From positions 10,133,664 through 10,197,663 of the forward strand of contig NC_033630.1 in the NCBI RefSeq assembly GCF_001540865.1: DNA of 64,000 nucleotides, read 5' to 3'. The translations under genes and the position numbers were made by a program. This DNA is from Ananas comosus. Its lineage: Eukaryota > Streptophyta > Magnoliopsida > Poales > Bromeliaceae. Below are positions 44,313 to 54,567 of this stretch, piece by piece; within the stretch, counting starts at the first letter, position 1; each line of letters starts with the position of its first letter. The notes under the pieces were generated by a model that saw nothing but the letters and a program-made list of their open reading frames with translations, did not search any database and had not been told where the DNA came from.

Positions 44313-45647
44313 TTAAAATTTTACATGTCATCACTTAACATCTTTGTAAGATTTATATTGTTCAGCCCATTGATTTGAGCAACCCTTCGTTCACCTAGCA
44401 AATGATAGAGTAAAATCATAAAATTATTTCTAAGTACTTCAAATACTCTAGATCAGTGTTTAACGGAGCACGTCGACATAACGAAAGTCGCAACATCGAA
44501 AATGAGCTGGAAGCACGGAAGCTCCGTGCTTCCGAAGGCATAGTAGACCTCGCACTCTACTATAATATATAGTAGTGGCGCTGGTAAGCTATGGAAGCAC
44601 GGAGCCTCCGTGCTTACCAAGTTGTTTCGAATGATCGGAACTCTTCGAATCGAACGAAATTCTGCTCCATTAAAGTCGATCTAGAGTATTGAGTACTTAA
44701 AAATAAATTTGGTGAGTTATTTCGATTTATCATTTGCCTAGTGAATCGAAGGGGGTCAAAATCAATAATTTTAATGGGCCCGTGGTGAACGGTTACAAAG
44801 TTTAACAGTGTTAGAATATCCAATCACATGAAGAAATAAAAAATTTGATAGAAAATTCTTTATAACCATATAAAACAAGATACAATAACTCTTGGATCTA
44901 AAACTTTTAAATTGATATCATCATATTTTGTAAGATTTCATTTTCACGTTGATTTGAACCACTTCGATCACTAGGTCAATGATATCGAATAATCGCAAAA
45001 TTTATTTTCTTAAGATACTATCAAATACTCTAAGATCAAGTCTAAACGGAGAAAAAGCCGATACGTCGTTCGAAAGTCCGAGCATTCGAAAAAAAAGTGC
45101 ACCCTCAGTAACTTCCAAAAGCATTCTAGCCGCACTATATAGTAATATATATATATATATATTATATATATATATATAATTACTTATAATATATATATAT
45201 AGCTAAAATAACTTTTAAAATATCACCCTCTATTAGTGCATTTCTAATTTTCTAGCCCTTGGACTCGTAGCCTCTTGCATCTTAGCAATAGACAACTACA
45301 AACCAACTATTCCTACGCTACACTCACCGATACCATCAACAGACCTTGCAATATACCTAATCTTTACAATCCAGGTTACAAAACTCAAAAGCACCACCTC
45401 ATTGTGCTATTTAAGAAATGTATTCTAGCTCCAACTCTTCGGATGGAGAAATGTAAGGGTTGGTGCTTTTGAAGTTTTAACCACTTGGATAGAGAAAATG
45501 AGTGAGATAACTGGTGATAAGGCTGCTGGTAGGTGGAACGAGTGTTTGATCCACAAAAGCTATTAAATCAAGGAATAGATTTCAAGAGCTAGAAAACCTA
45601 AGAAGCCGCATGGGGGGCAATAAATTCTAAAAGTTATTCAGCTAAGG

Positions 45648-45681
<34 letters not shown>

Positions 45682-46190
45682 GGGCTAGAATACTATAAAG
45701 TATTATGGGAGTGATACCTTGTGATGTTTTTACCTTGCCCTTAGAAGAGAGTGATTGTGATGATGAGTGGTAGGAAGGTGGTAGGTGATGGATAGGTTGA
45801 ATATGTTTAATCCAATGGCTATTAATAATCAAAAAGTAGCAATCCAATAGCTTACAACCTAATGCAGAACCATGATGGTGATACTGTAAAAGTATCATAG
45901 TAACTATTATATATATATATATATATTGAGTAGGCTAGATATTGTAAAAGTATCAGTGGCGGTGATACTTGTGTCGTTTTAGCTCCTCTGATCTGGACGA
46001 ATGTGAGGTGAAGATGGTATGTCAGAGTGGAACAGTGTTTAATCCAAGGCTATCAATAATCAAGAAAATAGATCCACATGGCTTAAAACCTAATAGAGCC
46101 CATGATGGTGATACTGATAAAAGTATCATAGCTCAACTCTTATATGCATATAATATATATATATATATATATAATATATATAATAAGTAG
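44313..46190 (+). repeat. Indel-rich duplicate of 42609-44160
   Basis: The order is the same as on the left of the gap: right part of a long fold-back (44313-44556), a second long fold-back (44576-45135), a (TA)n tract, then the short fold-back cluster (45200-46140). Blocks such as AAGCACCACCTCATTG and GATGGAGAAATGTAAGGGTT match exactly, while the rest differs mainly by scattered one-base insertions. No gene is present. Confidence 0.85.
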
Positions 46191-46745
46191 AGTGAGGCAC
46201 ATCCATCGATCGAAGCACGGAGCCTTCCGGCTTCCAGTCTTATTCGTGATGTTGGACTCTTCAAATCCGTCGATCGCTCCGTTAAATTGATCAGGAGTAT
46301 TGATTACCTAGAAAATAAAATTTATGATTTATGATACCATTTCGCTAGTGAACGAAGGGGCTTAAAATACTCAAAACTGGCTGAAAATAAAAATCTTACG
46401 AAAATGTACTAAATAGAGAATTAAAATTTAAATCAAAGATTTGATCTTGTTTTTATATAGTATAAAGAATTTTCTATCAAAATTTAATGTCGATTTGGAT
46501 ATTTCTAACACCGTTAAACGTTGCAATACGCCATCATACGACCCATTGAAATATTTGTTGATTTGATGCCCATTCGATCACTCAGGCAAAATGATATCGA
46601 AAAATAATAAAATTTATTTTTAGCTACTTCAAATACACTAATCAAGTTTAACGACCGATCGAACGACTTCGAAAGTCGCAACATCGAAAACGAGCGCTGA
46701 ACACGGAGGTCTCCGTGTTTCACGATCACGCATAGTGACTCACAC
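46191..46745 (+). mobile_element. Fold-back element (long family), indel-rich
   Basis: The left end has GAAGCACGGAGCCTTCCGG and GATGTTGGACTCTTCAAATC. The right end has CTTCGAAAGTCGCAACATCG and GAACACGGAGGTCTCCGTG. The arms are recognisable over their length despite frequent indels. Confidence 0.65.
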
Positions 46746-47692
46746 ACACACATATACACATATACATATATAATATATATATATATTTTAAGTATAATAG
46801 TATATATCTATATATATAATAAATATATAATATATATATACTATATATATATATTATATATATAAGTCCAGCTATGGCTGTATATAAAGACCAAGCACTG
46901 TGCTTGTAAGTTTTTTATCGTTAGATATTACTTCACGGATCATTTTCAAGCCATCTTAGATATATACATTTACCAACCACCCACTAACCCTGAGGGGCCC
47001 ACATCATCCTAACCGCATATCTTTTAATCCAATGCCTAACAAATCACAAGTACCATAGAGCTCAATATATATTATATATATATATATATTAATATATATA
47101 TATATACTATATATATATGAGGTGTTGTTGTATTATATACATAGTATATGTATTTATACTTTACATAATATATATATACATACATATAAATACATATTTA
47201 CATATATATACATATATTAATAACATATTTTACATATATTATATACCTATACATAGAACTAGGAGTCTAGGCCTATACTATTAATAGCACAAGTCATTTA
47301 GTACTACCAAGTTTTTGGGCTATTGGCAGTAAGAGATGTGTGGCCTAGAATGATGTTGGTCCCTAGGTGTTGAAGTGGTGGAGGTTTGAAAGTAAGTTAC
47401 TAGTATAACTATTATAGCACTCAGTATTGTTGTACCAATGTTTGGTCAATGGATATAAGAGTACTGTGCGTGAGATCGATGTGGCGTCCCCCAGGTTGAG
47501 TGGTCGTGTTGGTGATAGTATAAATCTAATGGGTAAAAATGATCAAAAGAGTAGATTTAACGGCGCGAAACTTGGTAGCATCAAGCTGCTTGCGTGCTAT
47601 AATTAGATAGTAGCCGACTCTCTCTCTCTCTCTTGTCTCTCTCGTCTCTCTCTCTCTCTCTCTCTATATATAAATATAATATATATATATAT
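46746..47692. mobile_element. (TA)n tracts with short fold-back elements
   Basis: Two short-family elements are recognisable: about 46868-47065 (GTCCAGCTATGGCTG ... CATAGAGCTCAA, with CAACCACCCACTAACCC) and about 47265-47610 (ACTATTAATAGCAC ... CTATAATTAGATAGTAGCC). Long imperfect (TA)n and (CATATA) tracts surround them, and a (CT)n tract ends at 47665. Confidence 0.6.
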
Positions 47693-48226
47693 ATGAGCTA
47701 GGTCGTATACTATTGGTAGCACGGAGGCCTCCGTACTACCAAGTTATTTCAATGATGAGCTTCCAAATCGACGATCAGCTCGTTAGACTTGATCTACACT
47801 ATAAAAAATATTTGGGGAACTAAATTTATATTTTTCGGCATCATTTACCTATCAAACGAGTAGTCTAAAATGAACGGATTAAAAATAAAAATCTCATTAA
47901 AAATGATGATAAAAGACTTTAATTTAAGATCAAATGTACTGATCTTAATCTAATAGGTGAAAAGAATTTTCTATAAAAAAAATTTATCAGATTTGAATTT
48001 TTTACACCGTTAAATTCACAAACGCATCACTTTACATTAAATTGTCTAGTTTGGCGACCTTCTGATCACTAGCCAAATAATGTCAAAAAAATTTATAAAT
48101 TTAGTTTCCAAATCTTGTAGATAGTGTTAGAATCAAGATCTAAGGAGCCGATCGTTATTTGGAAGCCGCATCATTGAAACAACTTGCTGATGGAGGCCTG
48201 TCGTTACCAATAGTATACCAGCCTAA
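47693..48226 (+). mobile_element. Fold-back element (long family, GGTAGCACGG type)
   Basis: The left end reads TATACTATTGGTAGCACGGA, then ACTACCAAGTTATTTC and CGACGATCAGCTCG. The right end has GATCTAAGGAGCCGATCG, GAAACAACTTGCTGATGG and TTACCAATAGTATACCAGCC. It is non-coding and flanked by (TA)n on both sides. Confidence 0.75.
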
Positions 48227-48232
48227 TTATAT

Positions 48233-48264
<32 letters not shown>

Positions 48265-49217
48265 ATATATATATTGTAGTCGTTTTTAAACACGCGTAGG
48301 GGTTATTCAATAATTCCACTTAAGCTATAATGTTGTGCTTAGTTGATAAATAGGGTGAATTGCACTACATTGATAAATGATGATGTTGAAATTTTAATTT
48401 GGCTTATTAAAGGTTAATTTGTTCATACATACACTTGATTTATCTGTGTATATTCGTATGATTTGCATTTTCAACAGTCCGATCTATAATATTAATTTAC
48501 ATAGCTAAATTAATATTGATGTATAAAATGAGATAAACTAAGAACCGACAAATACGTGATATATGAACATTTGCACTGATGGACTACTGAGTGTAAGTAG
48601 TCAATAATTTGTACGTACTCTAATTAATAATAAACGTACGTAGTTCAGTGAAACTGGCGTGAAACTTGCTTAAGAATATCTAGAGATCACTGAGACGTGA
48701 AACTTATATAAAAACTCAAAAGGAGAAAAAAAAAAAACAACAAGTTTAAGAGACTAGTAATTAATGAAACTTTTGTTAAATTAAATAAAACAGTGGCAAG
48801 ACAGAAAATTCTCTTTAGATAGGTTTATATTTAATATTTTTTTTCATATTTAAGTTTGAAGTTTTTTGATAAATTCATAATTTGAACTTGAATTAAATAG
48901 AAAAAATAAAAAACAGTAGTTTTTAGTATTTATATTCAATAACTTACCCCTTAAATATTTATGTTCATATATATTTATTGTGTTTAGTAAAAATGTATAT
49001 AAAAATATAAAGGAAAAAATGTAAGTTTTTGGCAGTGTACAGAGTGTAAACAGTGTAACGCGCCCGTTTATGGCGGGCGATGTTCCTCCTCTGACACAAG
49101 ATTATAAATGCTGCAAATTGACATGCTGTACGTACAGAGAGAAAAACGCCGACCCCTCCATATATATATATTTAATTAGCACATGCATGTGACTCCACAT
49201 GTTGGCTTCGTACCATT

Positions 49218-49254
<37 letters not shown>
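48227..49254. other. Intergenic DNA
   Basis: No gene is supported. A (CA)n tract lies at 49222-49256. Part of 49060-49160 is GC-richer (GCGCCCGTTTATGGCGGGCG, a short inverted repeat). Confidence 0.35.
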
Positions 49255-49258
<4 letters not shown>

Positions 49259-49261
49259 TAG

Positions 49262-49700
49262 TATTGCTGCTGTATTATAAAATTTTTCGTACTTATAAGT
49301 TATATTTTATAATAAAATTTTAGACTTCACGATTCACTCCGTTAAATATAATTTAGAATATTTAAAATTTTTAAAAAATAAATTTCGTAATTTTTTAAAA
49401 TCATCACAAAGTCGATCAAGCTAGCATAAAATGAACGATTAAAATCGAACGACGTCCTAAAAATAAATGATCGAATTCTTCAATTTAAGATCGGAGTTAT
49501 TGATCTTTATCTAGGTAGTGAATAAAATTTTTTATCAAAAATTCAACCGATTCGAATTCTTTTTTACACTATTAAACTAGCAAGTATTCCTTACCGGCCG
49601 TTAAAAATTGTCAATTTTCTGACTTCTTGATCGTAAGGTAAATGATGTCGAAAAATTATAAAATTCGATGTCTAAAAATTTAAAATGCTCTAAATAATAC
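49262..49700 (+). mobile_element. Long fold-back element, eroded ends
   Basis: The core matches the 4757 element: AACGACGTCCTAAAAATAAA, TTCAATTTAAGATCGG, TTGATCTTTATCTAGGTAGT. The arms are diverged and the right tip is replaced by a (TA)n-(GA)n tract. Confidence 0.6.
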
Positions 49701-49720
49701 TATATATATATAGAGAGAGT

Positions 49721-49943
49721 CCGGCTACTATGCTATTAATAGCACGAAGCACTTGGTGCTATCAAATTTTCCGCCGTTAGATATACCATTTTGATAATTT
49801 TCACCCGTTAGATCATGCTATTCAACCAACCGCCCACTCAACCCTAGTGGGCCCATATCATCCTAACCACACATCTCTTAATCCAATGGCCAAAAACTTG
49901 GTAGCACTAATGACTTGGTGCTATTAATAGCATAGTAACCTAG

Positions 49944-49945
<2 letters not shown>
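49721..49945 (+). mobile_element. Short fold-back element, complete
   Basis: It starts GTCCGGCTACTATGCTATTA with the hairpin GCTATTAATAGC, then CACTTGGTGCTATCAA. It ends TTGGTAGCAC, GACTTGGTGCTATTAATAGC. The core is CCGCCGTTAGAT, CAACCAACCGCCCACTC and ATCATCCTAACCACACATC. The same hairpin word stands at both ends. Confidence 0.75.
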
Positions 49946-49979
<34 letters not shown>

Positions 49980-50007
49980 TATATATATAATTATTATATT
50001 ATAGAGC

Positions 50008-50283
50008 TAGGGCTGGTATACTATCGTAACACGGAGGCCTCCGTGCTACAAGTTGTTTTCAATGATTGCGGCTTCAAATCGACGATCGGTCCATTAGACT
50101 TGATTACATATTGAAATGATTTAGAAACTAAATTTCATAAATTTTCGGTATCATTTACCTATCAAGAGGAGTAGTCTAAAAAGAACACGCTGAAAATAAA
50201 ATCTCCAAAAAGGTGATGATAAAAGACTTGAATTTAATATCAGGGGTACTGATCTTACTCTAAATAGCTGAAAAAAATTTCGC
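50008..50283 (+). mobile_element. Long fold-back element, left half only
   Basis: The left arm (GTATACTATCGTAACACGG, CCGTGCTACAAGTTG, AATCGACGATCGGTCC) is followed by internal sequence and then stops at a (TA)n-(GA)n tract; the right half is missing. Confidence 0.6.
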
Positions 50284-50321
50284 ACTGTACATATAAAATA
50301 TACATATATAATATATTATAT

Positions 50322-50351
<30 letters not shown>
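50284..50351. repeat. (TA)n and (GA)n microsatellite
   Basis: An imperfect TA tract followed by about 15 GA units separates two fold-back elements. Confidence 0.85.
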
Positions 50352-50354
<3 letters not shown>

Positions 50355-50889
50355 GAGCTAGGAATATATCGGTAGTAAACGAGCTTTACTACTGATTATT
50401 TTCGATGATAGAACTTCACAAATTGACCGATCGCGCTCTGTGAACATGATGTATACCACTTGAAGTGTTAGAAATCAATTTCAAATCTTTTCGACATCAT
50501 TGCCTAATGATCAAAGAGTTTTCAAAATTTGATATTTAATGGTCGATAAGAGGCGTTTCTCGTTTAACGACGTAAGATATCCAAATCAATTAAAATTTTA
50601 TTAGAAAATTTTTTAAACTATTTAAAAGAAGATCTATACTCTTGATCCTGATTACAAGACTCCTATCATTATTTTTTACAAGAGTAATTCATTTTCCACC
50701 ATCATTTTTCTTTCACTTGATGGATAAGAAAGAACAATATCGAAAGTGCGTGAATTTATTTCTAGGTAGTTTAATGTTTAGATCATATTTAACGGAGCCA
50801 ATCATCAATTTGGAAGCTTTATCATGAAAACAAATCGGTAGTAAAACGGCTCCGTTTACTGGCCGATAGTATTCTAGCTCATCCTCTCT
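50352..50889 (+). mobile_element. Complete fold-back element (long family, GGTAGTAAACG type)
   Basis: The left end reads GAGCTAGGAATATATCGGTA, then AGTAAACG and ATTATTTTCGATGATAGAAC. The right end reads CTTTATCATGAAAACAAATC, GGTAGTAAAACGG, TTACTGGCCGATAGTATTC. It shares its terminal hairpin word with the element at 24333. A (CT)n-(TA)n tract follows. Confidence 0.75.
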
Positions 50890-51006
50890 CTCTCTCTCTA
50901 TATATATATAATGAAGTGAGGGAGAAGGTCAACATTTCTACAGGTGGAGAAGAGCGGGATCCCTTTGTATCAGGGATGCATTAATTACTGGTAATGAAAT
51001 ATATGG
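50890..51006. other. Spacer with (CT)n-(TA)n tract
   Basis: A microsatellite at 50884-50912 and a short AT-rich spacer between two fold-back elements. Confidence 0.5.
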
Positions 51007-51560
51007 AGCAGGGCTACTATGCTCTTAGGAGCACAGAGCCCTCCGTGCTCCTGAGCCATTTTCAATGATGGAACTCCTGAATCGACAATTGGCTCCGTTA
51101 GACATGATCTAGCGTATTTGAAGTTTTTAGAAAATAATTTTTGCGATTTTTCGATATCATTTTCCTACCAATCGAAAGGATTCAAAATTAATAATTTTTA
51201 ACGGCTGGAAATAAAAATCCTATAAAAAGTGGTGATATAGCACTAAAATTTTCGATCAGAAATATTGATCTTGTTGTAAATAGTATAAAAAATTTTCTAT
51301 CAAAATTTTATCTGATTTGAATACTTCTACACCGTTAAAGTTGAAAACGGCAGATATCAACCATTAAAATTTATTAATTTTGAATCCTTTCGATCACTAG
51401 GTAAATGATATTAAAAAATCGCAAAATATATTTTCTAGAAACTTCAAATACGTTAGATCAAGTCTAACGGAGTTGATCGTCGATTCGAAAATTCCATCAT
51501 CGAAAAAGGCTCAGAAGCACGAAGGCCGCCGTGCTCCTGAGAGCACAGCAGCCCTGCTCT
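51007..51560 (+). mobile_element. Complete fold-back element (long family, CTCAGGAGCACG type)
   Basis: The left end reads GCAGGGCTACTATGCTCTTA, GGAGCACAGAGCCCTCCGTG, CTCCTGAGCC, then TTTTCAATGATGGAAC. The right end mirrors it: TCCATCATCGAAAAAGGCTC, AGAAGCACGAAGG, CCGTGCTCCTGAGAGCACAG, CAGCCCTGC. The arms can be followed for about 180 bases inward (for example CGAAAGGATTCAAAATTAAT against its inverse in the right half), leaving a loop of about 150-190 bases. Confidence 0.85.
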
Positions 51561-51569
51561 TCTCTTTAA

Positions 51570-51802
51570 AATGTTGATAAGAATAATTCCGACGCTTGTA
51601 AAACCGTCAAGTAAAAAATCGTTAAGTAAATATATCGGGATAAATATACCGACGTTTTATAAAGTTTCGAAAAATTTTAATTAATCAGTATTTGATAAAA
51701 ATGTATTTATTGGCAACGTTTAATCATAATATCGGCACATCCCAAATATTGATGACGCTAGACTAAAATACCGTCTAAACATATTTTGTTGTCGTGTTCT
51801 AA
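51570..51802. mobile_element. Possible CACTA-like remnant
   Basis: Repeated short phrases (ATACCGACG, TATCGGGATAAATATACC, ATATCGGCACATCCC) resemble sub-terminal repeats of CACTA elements. The right end TTTTGTTGTCGTG resembles an inverted CACTACAA end. The left end is not clear. Confidence 0.3.
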
Positions 51803-52182
51803 ATTATTTGCATAGCCATTTTAATTTCTTTTCCCCCTTTGCGGTAGCAAAATGCGAAAAGGAATTTTGAATAACATGTATGAAATAGCTTAAAATTTCT
51901 CTAATTATTTTACTAAGTTGCATGCAGTTTATTCATAAGTTACTTTTTATCTTTATTTTTGTACGCGCTATTTGTATATTATAAATAAGGCCAATTTGCA
52001 TAAAAAATTCATTAGTTTTGCGGTTTTACAAAACTGTGCCACCTTTTTCGATTTTGCAAATTCGAACCGAATTTTTAAAAAACTGACCAAAATACCCTTA
52101 TACCTTTTTCTCTCTCCTCTTTTTTTTCTAGCGTTCTTTTTTTTTCTCTCCCTAGAAGCGTGTTCGCCTCCCCCCCGCGAGC

Positions 52183-52410
52183 ATGACCACCTACGCCAAC
52201 CTCGCCGAGATGTACGTCGGTGACGACGTGTCCCCGGACTTCTACGCTTGGGTCTTCCCCAAGTGCGACCACGTTACCGTTGGCACCGGCACCGGCACCG
52301 CCGCCGCCGAGCCCGCCATCCGCCGCCTCCAGGCCGCCGCCCGCCCAGGCCGCGCCCAAGCTCGCCGTCGTCATCTGCATCGAGGCACACCCCATCCCTG
52401 AGTGGAGATG
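52183..52410 (+). pseudogene. Captured fragment of geranylgeranyl diphosphate reductase (CHLP)
   Basis: The frame from 52183 reads MTTYANLAEMYVGDDVSPDF, YAWVFPKCDHVTVGTGT and IRRLQAAARPGRAQ, then shifts by one frame to KLAVVICIEAHPIPEW. This matches the conserved LAEMYVGDDVSPDF..WVFPKCDH.AVGTGT ... EAHPIPEHP region of plant CHLP, the chloroplast enzyme that reduces geranylgeranyl groups for chlorophyll and tocopherol. The first third and the end of the protein are missing and the frame is broken. It lies inside the MULE ends, so it is a captured piece and not the host gene. Confidence 0.8.
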
Positions 52411-52619
52411 CTGTTAGCCCCGTCGTCGCCGACGACGACGTCGACAGCGAGGGTGGTGGAGACCGAACCGGCTCCTGCACCGGAGGGGATGTAGTGGAGG
52501 AGGTAAGGGCAGAGCGGTCGATTGGGTTTTTTTTTTACTTTTCCTTTTTTCCTTTTTTTTTGGGGTGTAGTGTTGGTTTGGGAGTTTGTTAGGGATTTCG
52601 TCTTCAAATTTGCATCATT

Positions 52620-52692
52620 TTTTGTGTAATTTTGGGCGAAATAGTGCAATTTTAGGCGAAATGGTGCAATTTTGGGTGAAATTTGCGTTATT
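52620..52692 (+). repeat. Short degenerate repeats, GTGCAATTTTGGGCGAAAT type
   Basis: Three consecutive units of about 21-23 bases: TGTAATTTTGGGCGAAATA, GTGCAATTTTAGGCGAAATG, GTGCAATTTTGGGTGAAATT. A related array lies at 53087-53220 on the other side of the LEA_2-like fragment. Confidence 0.75.
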
Positions 52693-52782
52693 TCTCCCCC
52701 CCCCCCCCCCTCCCTTCCTTTTTCCTCTCCGCTCCGCATGCCAACGGCGCACCTAGGCAGGCTCGACTACGACTAGTCCGAC

Positions 52783-53021
52783 ATGGTCGGCGTCCGGATG
52801 GCCCTTACGGTGGTCGCTAAGAACGACAACCGCGCGGCCGCCGCGGGCTTTTCAAACGTCGGCTTCACGCTCAGCTTCTACTAGATCGACGTCATGCTGC
52901 TGCGCCCCGCCCCATTCACGGTCCCGCGCAACGGCTCGTGGCCGCTACAGTACGACGTGCAGGCGGCGCCGGTCCCGCTCGACGCCGACGTTATGCATGC
53001 CATGGTCGCCAACACCATGTA
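52783..53021 (+). pseudogene. Captured LEA_2 (NDR1/LEA14-like) gene fragment
   Basis: One frame reads MVGVRMALTVVAKNDNRAAA, GFSNVGFTLSFY, a TAG stop, IDVMLLRPAPFTVPRNGSWP, LQYDVQAAPVPLD, then MHAMVANTM and a second TAG. The pattern of a beta-rich V..TV.A.NDN ... ADPFTVPRNGS.PLQYDV.A.PVPLD sequence is like plant LEA_2-domain proteins. The internal stop shows it cannot give the whole domain. It is GC-rich and flanked by the short repeats. The assignment is from memory of the family. Confidence 0.55.
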
Positions 53022-53086
53022 GGCCATGAATGCCATAAAGGAGGAAAAGGAGAATGAAAAAGAGAAGCTTTGTAATTTTTTTTAAA

Positions 53087-53220
53087 ACAGTGTACTATTT
53101 GTCAAAAGAGTGCAACTTTTGCTTCAAAAAGTGTAATTTTTATTTCAAAGAGTGCAATGTTCATCTTAAACAGTACATTTTTTGTGAAATAGTGCAACTT
53201 AATTTTAATAGTACAACATT
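53087..53220 (+). repeat. Second array of degenerate GTGCAA repeats
   Basis: About six units of 21-24 bases vary around AGTGCAACTTTTGCTTCAAA: CAGTGTACTATTTGTCAAAA, GAGTGCAACTTTTGCTTCAA, AAGTGTAATTTTTATTTCAA, AGAGTGCAATGTTCATCTTA, and two more. They resemble the array at 52620. Confidence 0.7.
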
Positions 53221-53224
53221 CATC

Positions 53225-53644
53225 TTGTTTTTCCTTTTTCTCTGATTTTTGGCCTCTCGCGGTGGCGAACCGCGGCGGTGCGGAGGGTCGGGCGCCCGAC
53301 CGATGTGGCAAGACGCAGCGGTGGAGAGGGACGTTGTGCCTCCGCCGCCGTCGAGGGGCCCACCGCCGTCGAGGGGCACCTTCAACCGGGGCCGCGGGTG
53401 AATTTGAGGAGGGGCTTCTTTCTTCTCTCAGTCTCAGGTAAAAAAATCTTTAAAAAATCTTCTAAGAAGGGCGGCGGCGGCACGAGGGGCGCTTGATGGT
53501 GGAGAGGAAAAAAAAAAAAAAAGGTCACGGCGCGGCCTTGGTGGGGTCGGAGGCGAGAGGGGCGAGGCGTGCACGGGAGAGGGCGAGTGTGTGAGGGGCA
53601 GTTTCCGCCTCCACCTCCGCCTCCGCCAACTTCTTCGGCCAGAG

Positions 53645-53645
<1 letters not shown>
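53225..53645. other. GC-rich interior of the Pack-MULE, unidentified
   Basis: Open frames on both strands (for example 53278-53496) are a by-product of high GC. GCGGTGG and GTCGAGGGGC repeats occur. A third captured fragment is possible but I cannot identify it. Confidence 0.3.

Positions 53646-53698
<53 letters not shown>
53645..53698 (+). repeat. Homopolymer A run, more than 50 bases
   Basis: An uninterrupted A tract just inside the right terminal inverted repeat. Its exact length is unreliable in most sequencing data. Confidence 0.9.
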
Positions 53699-53699
<1 letters not shown>

Positions 53700-53849
53700 A
53701 CGAGAAAAAAAGAGGAGAGAGAAAGGTACAAGAATATTTTGGTCAGCTTTTTAAAAATTCGATCCGAATCTGTAAAATCGAGAAAGGTGGCCCAGTTTTA
53801 CAAAAGCACAAAACTAGTAAATTTTTTTATGCAAATTAGCCTATAAATA

Positions 53850-54532
53850 ATGACCTATGGAAGGAATATAAATTGTTTACAAAATTTTCAAGTACCATTT
53901 TTCCGTGCAAGCTAGCTACAAATGCGCATGGATTCGTTTTCCGCGACCGCGGTACATTTTAAGCTCTATTTTTTAGTGTGCGAAGAGATCAAGCAGTTTA
54001 CAGAAAATTTCTACGTACCGCATCGATATGCGTGAAAAATTAATAATTTGCAATCCTAATGTGATCTGCTCCTGCTTCAATCATTTTAAATTTATTTTTT
54101 CTTTAATAAATTTTAGAAAAGGGGGAAAAATAAAAAAAATATATATATAAAAGAAAGGGAGTGGGTCTTGGGGATATATAATAATGAATAATAAATAATA
54201 CAATATGTTTGTGACGTCCTTCTCCAGCTAAACTCACAAGGACAGGAACGTCATAGTATTGGAGCTTAATTTGCAATCGAGATTCTGCCTATTGGAGAAA
54301 TTATTCCCTAGACCTTGTACACCGTAGACCGAACTCTAATAAAAGAAAGCCATCTTAGCCTTTCATTTCCCTTCCTCACCATTTATCCCTTTCTAAATAT
54401 TGCATACGATTTGTCGAAGAACATAAGTAGAGATCAAGTAAATTAAAGCCATGAGACGTATAGAAACACTTCCTTAAAAAAGTGATTTTTGTCTCCAATC
54501 AAATATATACTATTTAGGTTAATAGCAAATTA
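53850..54532. other. Intergenic DNA
   Basis: No gene is supported. It ends with the TTA that flanks the Tourist-like element. Confidence 0.35.
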
Positions 54533-54567
54533 CAGCGTGTTTGGTTCGAGTTACATAATAGAAATAA

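Larger units (their letters stand above)
51988..53842. mobile_element. Pack-MULE-like element carrying two host gene fragments
   Basis: Terminal inverted repeats of about 140 bases bound the element. The left starts AGGCCAATTTGCATAAAAAA and continues GCCACCTTTTTCGATTTTGC and CTGACCAAAATACCC. The inverse of the right end starts AGGCTAATTTGCATAAAAAA and continues GCCACCTTTCTCGATTTTAC and CTGACCAAAATATTC. ATAAATA stands outside both ends (51981-51987 and 53843-53849), a 7-base match where MULEs usually leave 8-10. The interior is strikingly GC-rich and holds a geranylgeranyl reductase fragment, a LEA_2-like fragment, two arrays of GTGCAATTTT-like repeats, a C14 run near 52697 and an A run of more than 50 at 53645-53698. 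No transposase is present. Family knowledge: Pack-MULEs copy GC-rich host exons between MULE ends. Confidence 0.85.

Noticed and set aside
52371..52739. Minus-strand 122-codon frame
   Set aside because: It is antisense to the captured gene fragment and repeat array; the sense reading is the meaningful one.
52620..53220. Regular short repeats as a CRISPR-like array
   Set aside because: Units are adjacent without unique spacers, degenerate, and in a plant MULE.
53525..53839. Lysine-rich or phenylalanine-rich frames
   Set aside because: They read through the A homopolymer at 53645-53698.
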